In this document: piece after piece, positions 18,483 through 27,245 of the stretch | How positions within the stretch are numbered: position 1 is the first letter of the stretch | Layout: the number at the start of each line of letters is the position of its first letter | Assembly: GCF_021504595.1 (NCBI RefSeq) | Contig: NZ_JACSGT010000002.1 | Location: 1-64,000, forward strand | Origin: Chryseobacterium indicum | GTDB lineage: Bacteria; Bacteroidota; Bacteroidia; Flavobacteriales; Weeksellaceae | DNA: 64,000 nucleotides | Reading direction: 5' to 3' | The notes under the pieces: model-generated | The model's database searches: none | What the model was told of the DNA's origin: nothing | Seen by the model: the letters and a program-made list of their open reading frames with translations, nothing else | Made by a program: the position numbers and the translations under genes

Positions 18483-18515
18483 TCTATAAATCTTTAAAAT
18501 TTAATGAATAAAAGG
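18475..18515 (-). promoter_or_regulatory. Start-codon-sequestering hairpin of the receptor mRNA
   Basis: On the RNA, CCUUUUAUUC (from 18515 to 18506) can pair over 10 bp with GAAUGAAAGG (18484 to 18475), which contains the AUG of the receptor; one pair is a G-U wobble. The same arm with its neighbours, CGCCCCUUU, can instead pair with AAAGGGGUG, the 5' strand of the upstream TPP aptamer (18661-18669). The two pairings exclude each other, so this is the likely expression platform. Confidence 0.65.
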
Positions 18516-18526
18516 GGCGGATTATG

Positions 18527-18574
18527 ATGAGTAATTAGTAATCGGTAATAAGTAATATGATGAGGATTACTCAT
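18527..18574. repeat. ATTACTCAT/ATGAGTAAT low-complexity inverted repeat
   Basis: Between the TPP aptamer and the expression platform lies a stretch built of GAGTAAT, GGTAAT and ATTAC words. ATGAGTAAT at 18527-18535 and ATTACTCAT at 18566-18574 form a perfect 9-bp inverted repeat. It can fold as its own hairpin and bring the platform near the aptamer. Confidence 0.6.
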
Positions 18575-18602
18575 TGCTCGTTACCTATTGCTCATTTTTA
18601 AT

Positions 18603-18671
18603 TTCCCTAAACGGCATTACCCGTTCCAGGTTCATTGGGTATAATCTCAGCTTGCTACAGCACCCCTTTAT
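18603..18671 (-). ncRNA. TPP riboswitch aptamer upstream of the TonB receptor
   Basis: The minus strand carries the conserved THI-box elements in order: AAAGGGGTGC, GCTGAGAT, ATACCC, GAACCTGGA, GGGTAATGCC and TAGGGAA. Spacing matches the thiamine pyrophosphate aptamer. The receptor start is about 120 nt downstream, with a repeat and a start-codon hairpin in between. Confidence 0.95.
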
Positions 18672-18800
18672 TTCAGCCGCGAAATTACGAAAAATTTACC
18701 AACTCTGGGAAATTACGTTTTTCGGCCTATTGTTTCACCAAGATCATTTAATGAAAAACTTGTGGTATTTGTGAAAGATTTTTGAAATTCTTATTTAAAT

Positions 18801-19571
18801 TTAATAGGTCTTATTCTGCGAATCTACATAGTAATAATTCTTACTGTCTTTTGAAACCTCGAACATTTTACCAAGCTTCCAGCTAAAATTTCGTTTAATA
18901 TCAGAATATTCAAACGGAATAATCACCTTTCCATTCACATCCACCACTCCGAAAACATTGTTTTTTGAAGCAATAATCATCGGATTGGCAACATCATCAC
19001 CTTCTAAAATAAAAAGGTAATCGTATTGAGGATAAATTTTAAACTGTTTGTAATCATAAGGATTTTCAAACGTTGCTTTTTCGATGATTCCGAAAAAACC
19101 ATTCATCGTATACACCTGAAAAAGCTGCTGAACATATTCTTTGTGAGGACATTTTGCCAGATCAGACTGTTTATACTGATACACTCTTTTTCCTGTTCTG
19201 TCTACCCGGTAAGAAATTTCATCTTTCTCTACCGTTGCATAATCCGCAGTCCCGAATTTTCTGAGTTTTACATTAGGAGAATTTAAAAGATTACAGTCTT
19301 CATAAAAAAATACGGCAATATGATATTCAGGCTGAATGATGAATTTTCCTTTTTGGTTCACATACCCGAATTTATCATCCTGTTTTTTAGGAATTAAAAG
19401 CGGAAGCTCTTCGTTAATGATCGGAAAATTGCTATTCAGCTTTGTATTTTCTGGTAATTTTTTAACCACAGTTTTAGAACCTGTCTTCGAAGGCAATTTC
19501 TTCACTGTTTTAGCCTGAGAAAAAACAAAAACCGAAATAAAAAGGAATAAAACCGAAGCTGCATTTTTCAT
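18801..19571 (-). CDS. Secreted WG-repeat protein
   Basis: A 256-residue exported protein: signal peptide (NAASVLFLFISVFVFSQA), then a lysine-rich linker. WG-type repeats follow, recognisable as KFGYVNQKGKFIIQPEY near residue 70 and VFGVVDVNGKVIIPFEYSDI near residue 210; a middle repeat is decayed. WG repeats form beta structures of unknown binding function and are very common in Bacteroidota. The ATG at 19571 is chosen since it starts the signal peptide; two upstream ATGs exist. It is followed by the TPP-controlled unit but its own stop precedes that riboswitch by over 100 nt. Confidence 0.75.
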   Translation of the reverse strand: MKNAASVLFLFISVFVFSQAKTVKKLPSKTGSKTVVKKLPENTKLNSNFPIINEELPLLIPKKQDDKFGYVNQKGKFIIQPEYHIAVFFYEDCNLLNSPNVKLRKFGTADYATVEKDEISYRVDRTGKRVYQYKQSDLAKCPHKEYVQQLFQVYTMNGFFGIIEKATFENPYDYKQFKIYPQYDYLFILEGDDVANPMIIASKNNVFGVVDVNGKVIIPFEYSDIKRNFSWKLGKMFEVSKDSKNYYYVDSQNKTY

Positions 19572-19652
19572 AATCATCAATTGTTTGCAAAAATATCGCC
19601 AAAAATAGAAAATATAAAATACATATTTATAAAGAATCTAAATAATTTAAAC

Positions 19653-19682
19653 TTGAAAAAATTCTAAAATTCCGTAAATTTG
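19653..19682 (+). promoter_or_regulatory. acnB promoter of the Bacteroidota class
   Basis: TTG at 19653-19655, 19 nt of spacer and an exact TAAATTTG (TAnnTTTG) box at 19675-19682. Transcription from here would give a leader of roughly 185 nt before the acnB start. Confidence 0.65.
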
Positions 19683-19808
19683 GGCACGTTTTCAGGCATT
19701 TATTATGAAAGATGTCTTAAAGAAGTCATTTTTAATACACTATCTAAAAATTTCAGCTTCTTGCTAAGATCAGAAAAATAAAAATAATAATTCCGCCGGA
19801 AAACATAC

Positions 19809-19858
19809 GATGATAATCTTCCTTTGATTAAGATTGATTATCATCCGATTAAGATTGA
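19809..19858 (+). promoter_or_regulatory. Structured element in the acnB leader
   Basis: GATGATAATC at 19809-19818 and GATTATCATC at 19836-19845 are perfect inverted repeats with a 17-nt loop. GATTAAGATTGA occurs twice, at 19827-19838 and 19847-19858, so the second copy of the direct repeat could compete for pairing. It ends 16 nt before the acnB start. A translational control element is possible but unproven. Confidence 0.4.
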
Positions 19859-19874
19859 AAAGATTTCTATTATT

Positions 19875-22658
19875 ATGAATATTTATCAGGATTACATCCA
19901 AGAGATTGAGGAAAGAAAAACTCAGGGGCTTCATCCAAAGCCGATTGACAGTGCAGAATTATTAAGCGAGATCATCGCACAGATTAAAGATACAGCAAAC
20001 GAATATAGAGCTGATTCTCTTAAATTTTTTATTTACAACACCTTACCCGGAACCACGAGTGCAGCCGGTGTAAAAGCTAAATTTTTAAAAGAAATTATTC
20101 TTGGTGAATCTGTAGTAGAAGAAATCTCTCCGGTTTTTGCTTTCGAATTGTTATCCCACATGAAAGGTGGAAAATCTATCGAAGTATTGCTGGATCTGGC
20201 TTTAGGAAACGACGAAAATATCGCAAGACAGGCTGCAGAAGTATTGAAAACGCAGGTTTTCCTTTATGAAGCAGATACAACCCGTCTGAAAGAAGCCTTC
20301 AATATCGGGAACGAAATTGCAAAAGAAATTCTGGAAAGCTATGCAAAAGCAGAATTCTTCACAAAACTTCCTGAAGTTGCTGAAGAAATTAAAGTGGTTA
20401 CTTTCATCGCAGGTGAAGGAGATATTTCTACCGATTTACTTTCTCCGGGAAATCAGGCACACTCAAGATCAGACCGCGAATTACACGGAAAATGTATGAT
20501 TACGCCTCAGGCGCAGGAAGAGATTAAAGCCTTACAGGCAAAATATCCGGATGCAAGTGTAATGCTTATCGCAGAAAAAGGAACAATGGGAGTTGGTTCT
20601 TCGCGTATGTCCGGTGTAAACAACGTTGCACTCTGGACGGGAAAACAGGCAAGTCCTTATATTCCTTTCGTAAATATTGCTCCTATTGTTGGAGGTACTA
20701 ACGGAATTTCACCAATTTTCCTTACAACAGTAGACGTAACCGGAGGTATCGGAATCGATCTTAAAAACTGGGTAAAGAAAGTAGACGAAAACGGAAACGC
20801 TGTTCTTAACGAAGAAGGCGAACCTATTCTTGAGCAGACTTATTCTGTTGCAACGGGAACGGTTTTAACCATCAATACCAAAGAGAAAAAATTATACAAC
20901 GGAGATCAGGAACTTATTGATCTTACAAAATCTTTCACACCGCAGAAAATGGAATTCATTAAAGCGGGAGGATCTTACGCTATTGTTTTCGGTAAAAAAT
21001 TACAGACATTCGCTGCTGAAGTTTTAGGCATCGAAGCTCCGGTTGTTTTTGCACCTTCTAAAGAAATTTCTCACGAAGGACAGGGGCTTACTGCGGTTGA
21101 AAAAATCTTCAACAGAAATGCAGTAGGAAAAACTCCGGGTAAAATCTTACACGCAGGTTCTGATGTACGTGTGAAAGTAAACATCGTAGGTTCTCAGGAT
21201 ACTACAGGTTTAATGACGGCTCAGGAACTGGAATCTATGGCTGCAACGGTAATTTCTCCGGTAGTAGACGGAGCTTACCAGTCCGGATGCCACACCGCTT
21301 CAGTTTGGGATAAAAAAGCACAGGCTAATATTCCTAAATTAATGAAATTCATGAACGAATTCGGTTTGATCACAGCGCGCGACCCGAAAGGCGAATATCA
21401 CGCGATGACGGACGTTATTCACAAGGTTCTTAACGATATTACCGTAGACGAATGGGCAATCATCATCGGAGGAGATTCTCACACGAGAATGTCTAAAGGA
21501 GTTGCTTTCGGGGCAGATTCAGGAACTGTTGCTCTTGCTTTAGCAACGGGAGAAGCATCAATGCCAATTCCGGAATCTGTAAAAGTAACGTTCAAAGGAA
21601 CCATGAAAGAACATATGGATTTCCGTGATGTGGTTCATGCAACTCAGGCTCAGATGCTGAAACAGTTCGGAGGAGAGAACGTATTTCAGGGAAGAATTAT
21701 TGAAGTTCACATCGGAACACTTCCTGCAGATCAGGCATTTACCTTCACAGACTGGACGGCTGAAATGAAAGCAAAAGCTTCCATTAATATTTCTGAAGAT
21801 GCTACTTTAATCGAGTCTCTGGAAATTGCAAAAAGCAGAATCCAGATCATGATTGATAAAGGAATGGATAACCACAATCAGGTTCTACAGGGATTAATTG
21901 ACAAGGCTAATAAAAGAATTGAGGAAATCAGATCCGGTGAAAAACCTGCTCTGACTCCGGATTCCAATGCTAAATATTACGCTGAAGTTGTTGTAGATCT
22001 TGATGCCATCGTAGAACCGATGATCGCCGATCCGGATGTAAACAACGAAGATGTTTCTAAAAGATATACGCACGATACCATCAGAGATTTAACGTATTAC
22101 GGTGGTGAGAAAAAAGTAGATCTTGGTTTCGTCGGATCTTGTATGGTTCACAAAGGAGATTTAAAGATTGTTTCTCAAATGCTTAAAAACATTGAAAAAC
22201 AAAACGGTACGGTAGAATTTAAAGCTCCGCTTGTGGTGGCTGCTCCTACCTATAACATCATCGATGAATTAAAAGCTGAAGGCGACTGGGAATTTTTAGA
22301 GAAATATTCTGGTTTTGAGTTTGACGATAATGCTCCTAAAGGCGAAGCTCGTGTTGAATACAAAAACATGATGTATCTAGAAAGACCGGGATGTAACCTG
22401 TGTATGGGGAATCAGGAAAAAGCAGCGAAAGGAGATACGGTTTTAGCCACTTCTACACGTCTTTTCCAGGGAAGAGTGGTTGAAGATTCTGAACGTAAAA
22501 AAGGAGAGTCTCTGTTAGCTTCAACTCCGGTGGTTGTGCTTTCTGCGATCATGGGAAGAATTCCAAGCATCGATGAGTATAAAACAGCGGTTGAAGGGAT
22601 TGACCTTACTACTTTTGTTCCTTCTATTAAAGAACTGACAAGTACAAGCGCTCACTAA
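19875..22658 (+). CDS. acnB: Aconitate hydratase B (2-methylisocitrate dehydratase)
   Basis: TCA-cycle enzyme of 927 residues interconverting citrate and isocitrate through a 4Fe-4S cluster; AcnB proteins also hydrate 2-methylaconitate. The N-terminal HEAT-like domain (about 1-150) that distinguishes AcnB from AcnA is present, followed by the swivel domain. Cluster cysteines are visible in GSCMVHKGD and, near the C-terminus, in ERPGCNLCMGNQEKA. IIGGDSHTRMSKGVAFGADSG is the active-site segment. The ATG at 19875 matches the usual AcnB beginning (MNIYQDYIQE); a longer frame from 19824 would start inside the leader hairpin. A paralogous mitochondrial-type aconitase lies 1.6 kb downstream. Confidence 0.97.
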   Translation: MNIYQDYIQEIEERKTQGLHPKPIDSAELLSEIIAQIKDTANEYRADSLKFFIYNTLPGTTSAAGVKAKFLKEIILGESVVEEISPVFAFELLSHMKGGKSIEVLLDLALGNDENIARQAAEVLKTQVFLYEADTTRLKEAFNIGNEIAKEILESYAKAEFFTKLPEVAEEIKVVTFIAGEGDISTDLLSPGNQAHSRSDRELHGKCMITPQAQEEIKALQAKYPDASVMLIAEKGTMGVGSSRMSGVNNVALWTGKQASPYIPFVNIAPIVGGTNGISPIFLTTVDVTGGIGIDLKNWVKKVDENGNAVLNEEGEPILEQTYSVATGTVLTINTKEKKLYNGDQELIDLTKSFTPQKMEFIKAGGSYAIVFGKKLQTFAAEVLGIEAPVVFAPSKEISHEGQGLTAVEKIFNRNAVGKTPGKILHAGSDVRVKVNIVGSQDTTGLMTAQELESMAATVISPVVDGAYQSGCHTASVWDKKAQANIPKLMKFMNEFGLITARDPKGEYHAMTDVIHKVLNDITVDEWAIIIGGDSHTRMSKGVAFGADSGTVALALATGEASMPIPESVKVTFKGTMKEHMDFRDVVHATQAQMLKQFGGENVFQGRIIEVHIGTLPADQAFTFTDWTAEMKAKASINISEDATLIESLEIAKSRIQIMIDKGMDNHNQVLQGLIDKANKRIEEIRSGEKPALTPDSNAKYYAEVVVDLDAIVEPMIADPDVNNEDVSKRYTHDTIRDLTYYGGEKKVDLGFVGSCMVHKGDLKIVSQMLKNIEKQNGTVEFKAPLVVAAPTYNIIDELKAEGDWEFLEKYSGFEFDDNAPKGEARVEYKNMMYLERPGCNLCMGNQEKAAKGDTVLATSTRLFQGRVVEDSERKKGESLLASTPVVVLSAIMGRIPSIDEYKTAVEGIDLTTFVPSIKELTSTSAH

Positions 22659-22696
22659 AAGAGTTTACAAATAAGCCATAAAGCTGTTTTAAATAT

Positions 22697-22732
22697 AAAA
22701 TGGAAGATCTCTTTTGAGGTCTTCCATTTTTT
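22697..22732 (+). terminator. Terminator after acnB
   Basis: AAAATGGAAGATCTC, a TTTT loop and GAGGTCTTCCATTTT pair over about 15 bp with one wobble and run into T residues. It may also work for the converging gene on the other strand. Confidence 0.85.
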
Positions 22733-22778
22733 GAAATATAAAAATTTTCAATTGCTTGTTTTTTCTTCTAAATTTCCT

Positions 22779-23960
22779 TTAATAATACTCAATTTCTCTC
22801 GTTGTCATTTCACTCTGCTCCAAAGTATCAAAAGTTTTTCCTTTTTGAGTTATTCTCTTGACCCAATTTCCATTATTATCATATTCATACTTGGTAGTAA
22901 TAACTTTTATTGGGATATTCTTTTCGGTCATATATGCATTTAAAATTAAATTCCCTTTATTATCATACTCCCAAATTTCAGATTGATACAAGTCATATCC
23001 ATTTTCATTGTACATTTCAAAGCCATCAATGATATCAGTTTTTTTTATCATATTCCCCAGTGTATCAAATTTTTGAATGAAATGAAAACCAATTTCAGCT
23101 TTCTTATCTGGATAAATATATTCTCCAATAATTTCAGTATTATATCCCTTATCATCAAATTTATAGTACTCTGTTGTACTGTGCGGCAAGAATTGAGCGA
23201 GTTGAAAATTCTTTATTAAGTGTTTTTGATGATCATATTCAAACCCTTCAAGTGGTTGATATTTACATTCTGGATTATCTTGATTTATTAAACATTGTCC
23301 CTCCTCAATTTTATTATTACAAGAATCATACTTCAAGATTTTTTTCAAAACAAAATTCTCTCTAAATCTTTTTGTTGATTCCACAACAAGATTATTATCT
23401 TTATCATACTCATATTCAATTTTTTCATATAAAAATGAGTTCTTGTTTTTTTGACTAACTTCATCATAGTCTCTAAAAGCTCCAAATAGATAATCCAATT
23501 TTTCAATTAACTTTTTCCCACTGTCGAATTTTTGAATGATTTCTTTAACCAAAATATTTCCCATATAATGTTTTTCTAAAACCAAATTCATATTATCATC
23601 ATATTGATAAATTTCTCCGTCTAATCCCTTAGTCATTTCATTTAGTTTCGAAACAAGTTTTCCTTTTTGAAATTTATAATGAATGCCCTGATCTCTAAGG
23701 TTACGTTGAATGTAATTTACTCCCAATCCATATTTTATTATTTCCGTCGGCAAACCTTTTTCATCAAAATAATAGAAATTTCTTTCGGAAAATTCATTGT
23801 TTGGAAAACCAGTCTTTACAATAACACTTTTAACTTTCTTATAAAGTTTTATATTTAAATCATCATTTTCTGACAATTTAAATTCTGTAAATTCTTGGGA
23901 AAATAATTTTGAAGTAAGAATCAATAATAAAATCAAAAAAATTCTGCTTTGAAATATCAT
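22779..23960 (-). CDS. Secreted YD-repeat-like protein, function unknown
   Basis: A 393-residue exported protein (signal MIFQSRIFLILLLILTSKLFS). The body is made of irregular repeats with tyrosine-aspartate turns, such as YEYDKDNNLVVE, WEYDNKGNLIL and YEYDNNGNWVKR, which recall YD/RHS-like beta-strand repeats but without the RHS core. Similar proteins are frequent in Chryseobacterium-like genomes. It stands alone on the minus strand between the two plus-strand aconitase genes, and its DNA looks more AT-rich than theirs. That suggests later insertion. No function can be assigned. Confidence 0.7.
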   Translation of the reverse strand: MIFQSRIFLILLLILTSKLFSQEFTEFKLSENDDLNIKLYKKVKSVIVKTGFPNNEFSERNFYYFDEKGLPTEIIKYGLGVNYIQRNLRDQGIHYKFQKGKLVSKLNEMTKGLDGEIYQYDDNMNLVLEKHYMGNILVKEIIQKFDSGKKLIEKLDYLFGAFRDYDEVSQKNKNSFLYEKIEYEYDKDNNLVVESTKRFRENFVLKKILKYDSCNNKIEEGQCLINQDNPECKYQPLEGFEYDHQKHLIKNFQLAQFLPHSTTEYYKFDDKGYNTEIIGEYIYPDKKAEIGFHFIQKFDTLGNMIKKTDIIDGFEMYNENGYDLYQSEIWEYDNKGNLILNAYMTEKNIPIKVITTKYEYDNNGNWVKRITQKGKTFDTLEQSEMTTREIEYY

Positions 23961-24302
23961 TTTAAATAAGATTGTGTATAAGACCAAATATACACATCTT
24001 TGTGTTATGCATAGATTCTTCTATACTGTTTTATTTTATAAAAATATCGTAGTAGGATAATGATAAAACCTTTCTCTTTATTTAGAACCTTTCCATTTAA
24101 AGATGTGCAAAAATTATTTTAACTTAGATCAATCCCAAAAATTTTATTTTTTCTTAACTTGAAGGTTGGAAATTTTCAGAATTATTTATCATTTTTTATC
24201 CTTTTTAAAATCATACAGGAATAGAATTTGATAATTTAATGATGTTAATTTATTTAATAGCAAAGAGCAAATAATTAAAACAGAAGAAAAATAAATTCAG
24301 AT
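23961..24302. other. AT-rich upstream region of acnA, no gene seen
   Basis: This gap should hold the divergent start signals for the YD-like gene and acnA. I could not find a clean TTTG/TAnnTTTG pair; TAGAATTTG at about 24224 is one base too long. No RNA gene or terminator is apparent. Confidence 0.4.
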
Positions 24303-26573
24303 ATGACTTTTGATATTGATATGATCAAAAAAGTGTACGAGCGTTACCCTGAAAGAATTGCTGCGGCAAGAAAAGTAGTGGGAAAACCTCTTACCCTTTC
24401 AGAAAAAATCCTTTACACCCACCTTTGGGAAGGAAACGCAACGCAGGCACACGAAAGAGGAAATTCTTATGTAGATTTCGCACCGGACAGAGTAGCGATG
24501 CAGGATGCAACGGCACAAATGGCACTGCTACAGTTTATGCAGGCAGGAAAAGCGAAAGTGGCTGTTCCTTCAACCGCTCACGCCGATCACCTTATTCAGG
24601 CAAGAGTAGGTGCAGAAGCAGATTTACAGGAAGGTATCAACAAAAACTCGGAAGTTTTCAATTTCCTGAGCTCGGTTTGTGATAAGTACGGAATCGGTTT
24701 CTGGAAGCCAGGAGCCGGAATTATCCATCAGGTTGTACTGGAAAACTATGCTTTCCCAGGAGGAATGATGATCGGAACTGACTCTCATACTGTAAACGCA
24801 GGAGGTTTAGGAATGGTTGCCATCGGAGTCGGTGGTGCAGATGCAGTTGACGTAATGGCAGGAATGGCTTGGGAACTTAAAATGCCGAAATTAATTGGGG
24901 TAAAACTAACCGGTAAAATGTCCGGCTGGACTTCCGCAAAAGACGTGATTCTAAAAGTAGCAGGAATTCTTACCGTAAAAGGAGGAACTGGCTGCATCGT
25001 AGAATACTTTGGAGAAGGAGCTGAATCTCTTTCTGCGACAGGTAAAGGAACCATCTGTAACATGGGAGCGGAAATCGGAGCAACGACTTCTACTTTCGGA
25101 TATGATGATTCCATGAGAAGATATCTTTCGTCTACCGGAAGACAGGATGTTGTAGATGCGGCAGATCAGATTGCAGAACATTTAACAGGAGATCCTGAAG
25201 TGTATGCAAATCCTGAACAATATTTTGATCAGCTAATTGAAATTAATCTTTCTGAACTGACTCCTCACTTAAACGGACCTTTCACTCCGGATCTGGCAAC
25301 GCCTGTTTCTGAATTCAGAGCAAAAGCAGAAGCCAACGGATGGCCTTTAGAAGTAGAATGGGCACTGATTGGCTCCTGTACCAATTCGTCCTACGAAGAT
25401 TTATCGAGAGCAGCTTCTATTGTGGAAGACGCAGTAGCAAAAGGAGTAAAACCAAAAGCAATTCTGGGAATTAATCCGGGTTCTGAGCAGGTGAAATTTA
25501 CCGCAGAAAGAGACGGGTTTTTAGATTCGTTCAGAAAGTTTGAGAATGCAAGAATCTTTACGAACGCCTGCGGTCCTTGTATCGGACAATGGGACAGAGA
25601 AGGTGCTGAAAAAGGTGAAAAGAATTCAATCATCCATTCATTCAACAGAAACTTTGCAAAAAGAGCAGACGGAAATCCAAATACCCACGCTTTCGTAGCT
25701 TCTCCGGAAATGGTAGCTGCTGTTGCAATTTCAGGAAGACTGGATTTTAATCCGATTACCGATACTTTAACCAACGAAGTTGGAGAGCAAATTAAATTAG
25801 ACGAGCCTAAAGGTTTTGAATTACCGGAAAAAGGATTCGCGGTAGATGACAATGGTTATCAGGCGCCTTCTGAAGACGGATCTTCTGTTCAGGTAAATGT
25901 AAGCCCAACTTCAGACAGACTTCAGTTGCTGGAAGAATTTCCGGCTTGGGACGGCAAAAACATTACGGGAGCAAGACTTTTAATAAAGGCTTTCGGAAAA
26001 TGTACCACCGACCACATTTCTATGGCAGGACCATGGCTGAAATACAGAGGTCACCTTGATAATATTTCAAATAATATGTTGATCGGAGCAGTCAATGCGT
26101 TCAACATGGAAACGAATAAAGTTAAAAATCAGCTGACTGGAGAATACGGAGAAGTTCCTGCTGTACAGAGAGATTATAAAGCCGCAGGAATTCCATCCAT
26201 TGTTGTGGGAGACCAAAACTACGGGGAAGGTTCTTCAAGAGAGCACGCAGCAATGGAACCGAGACATTTGGGTGTAAAAGCTGTTTTGGTAAAATCGTTT
26301 GCGAGAATTCATGAAACCAACCTTAAAAAACAGGGAATGTTGGGAATTACTTTTGCCAATGAAGCAGATTATGATAAAATTCTGGAAGATGATGTGATCA
26401 ATTTCCTGGATCTTGATCAGTTTGCTCCGGGAAAACAACTGACTTTAGAATTCATCCATTCAGATGGCACGAAAGACATTGTGATGGCAAACCATACATA
26501 CAACGATCAGCAAATTGACTGGTTTAAGGCAGGTTCTGCTTTGAATCTGATCAAACAACAGGAGAAAAATTAA
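24303..26573 (+). CDS. acnA: Aconitate hydratase A, mitochondrial type
   Basis: A 756-residue aconitase of the mitochondrial-like group, acting in the TCA cycle. 4Fe-4S ligands are seen in [11 protein letters not shown] (first Cys) and [12 protein letters not shown] (second and third). Substrate-binding arginines and the swivel domain appear in the C-terminal part ([22 protein letters not shown]). It is shorter than AcnB and lacks the N-terminal HEAT domain. The possession of two unrelated-type aconitases next to each other is typical of several flavobacteria. No methylcitrate genes are nearby, so AcnA is likely the housekeeping form. Confidence 0.96.
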   Translation: MTFDIDMIKKVYERYPERIAAARKVVGKPLTLSEKILYTHLWEGNATQAHERGNSYVDFAPDRVAMQDATAQMALLQFMQAGKAKVAVPSTAHADHLIQARVGAEADLQEGINKNSEVFNFLSSVCDKYGIGFWKPGAGIIHQVVLENYAFPGGMMIGTDSHTVNAGGLGMVAIGVGGADAVDVMAGMAWELKMPKLIGVKLTGKMSGWTSAKDVILKVAGILTVKGGTGCIVEYFGEGAESLSATGKGTICNMGAEIGATTSTFGYDDSMRRYLSSTGRQDVVDAADQIAEHLTGDPEVYANPEQYFDQLIEINLSELTPHLNGPFTPDLATPVSEFRAKAEANGWPLEVEWALIGSCTNSSYEDLSRAASIVEDAVAKGVKPKAILGINPGSEQVKFTAERDGFLDSFRKFENARIFTNACGPCIGQWDREGAEKGEKNSIIHSFNRNFAKRADGNPNTHAFVASPEMVAAVAISGRLDFNPITDTLTNEVGEQIKLDEPKGFELPEKGFAVDDNGYQAPSEDGSSVQVNVSPTSDRLQLLEEFPAWDGKNITGARLLIKAFGKCTTDHISMAGPWLKYRGHLDNISNNMLIGAVNAFNMETNKVKNQLTGEYGEVPAVQRDYKAAGIPSIVVGDQNYGEGSSREHAAMEPRHLGVKAVLVKSFARIHETNLKKQGMLGITFANEADYDKILEDDVINFLDLDQFAPGKQLTLEFIHSDGTKDIVMANHTYNDQQIDWFKAGSALNLIKQQEKN

Positions 26574-26594
26574 TTGTTAGATTTAATTAATCAT

Positions 26595-26628
26595 AAAAAA
26601 GCAACTTCAGATTGAAGTTGCTTTTTGT
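26595..26628 (+). terminator. Terminator after acnA
   Basis: AAAAAGCAACTTCA and TGAAGTTGCTTTTT flank a short loop, giving a stem of about 13 bp with a T-rich tail, 22 nt past the stop codon. Confidence 0.88.
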
Positions 26629-26683
26629 TTCATATTGATTTAGCTTATTTTTAGGCTTTAAAAATCAAGAGTAAAACTGAACT

Positions 26684-27178
26684 ATGAAAAAACTTTTACT
26701 GCTTTTATCGTTTCTTCCTCTACTCTCTTTCGCGCAGGAAAACAACGAAGTAAAAATTAATGCCTATGGAATATTTAAATCAAGAATTGATATTGGATAT
26801 GAACAAATTATTAATTACAATGCCGGAATAGGAAGTTATTTTATATACCAATGGAAAGAAAAATATACAGTTATGCCATATTACAGATTTTACACAGACA
26901 ATGAAGGTATTGCAAAAGATTTTTTTATTGAAGCATTAGCTATTTACAACAGAGACAAATATTCTCCGCTTGACGACAATGGTCAGACTTTAAATAATGA
27001 GAAATGGGGATCATCTTTAGGAATCGGAGCCGGAGTTGGAGAAAAATATGTATTTCTTTCAAACCTCTTTGTAGAAGCTGGTCTGGAAGCCGGAATCGTT
27101 AAAAATTTATCTGCTTCAGACAGAGATCAGTATGGCGGATTATTCCGCATTTTTATTTCCGCAGGGTATAGATTTTAA
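26684..27178 (+). CDS. Small outer-membrane beta-barrel protein
   Basis: A 164-residue exported protein: signal peptide MKKLLLLLSFLPLLSFAQ, then strands rich in aromatic and glycine residues (NAGIGSYFIYQW, SSLGIGAGVGEKYVFLSNLFVEAGLEAGI) ending in the C-terminal aromatic ISAGYRF, a pattern of outer-membrane beta-barrels. Size suggests an eight-strand barrel. No family name can be given from motifs alone. It lies between acnA and a TonB-linked receptor-like gene, likely as a separate unit. Confidence 0.7.
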   Translation: MKKLLLLLSFLPLLSFAQENNEVKINAYGIFKSRIDIGYEQIINYNAGIGSYFIYQWKEKYTVMPYYRFYTDNEGIAKDFFIEALAIYNRDKYSPLDDNGQTLNNEKWGSSLGIGAGVGEKYVFLSNLFVEAGLEAGIVKNLSASDRDQYGGLFRIFISAGYRF

Positions 27179-27245
27179 ATTTAAGAGAATAAAAATGTAA
27201 CAAAAGTACTTTTTTCGATGTCTAATAGAATATCAGAAAGACATT

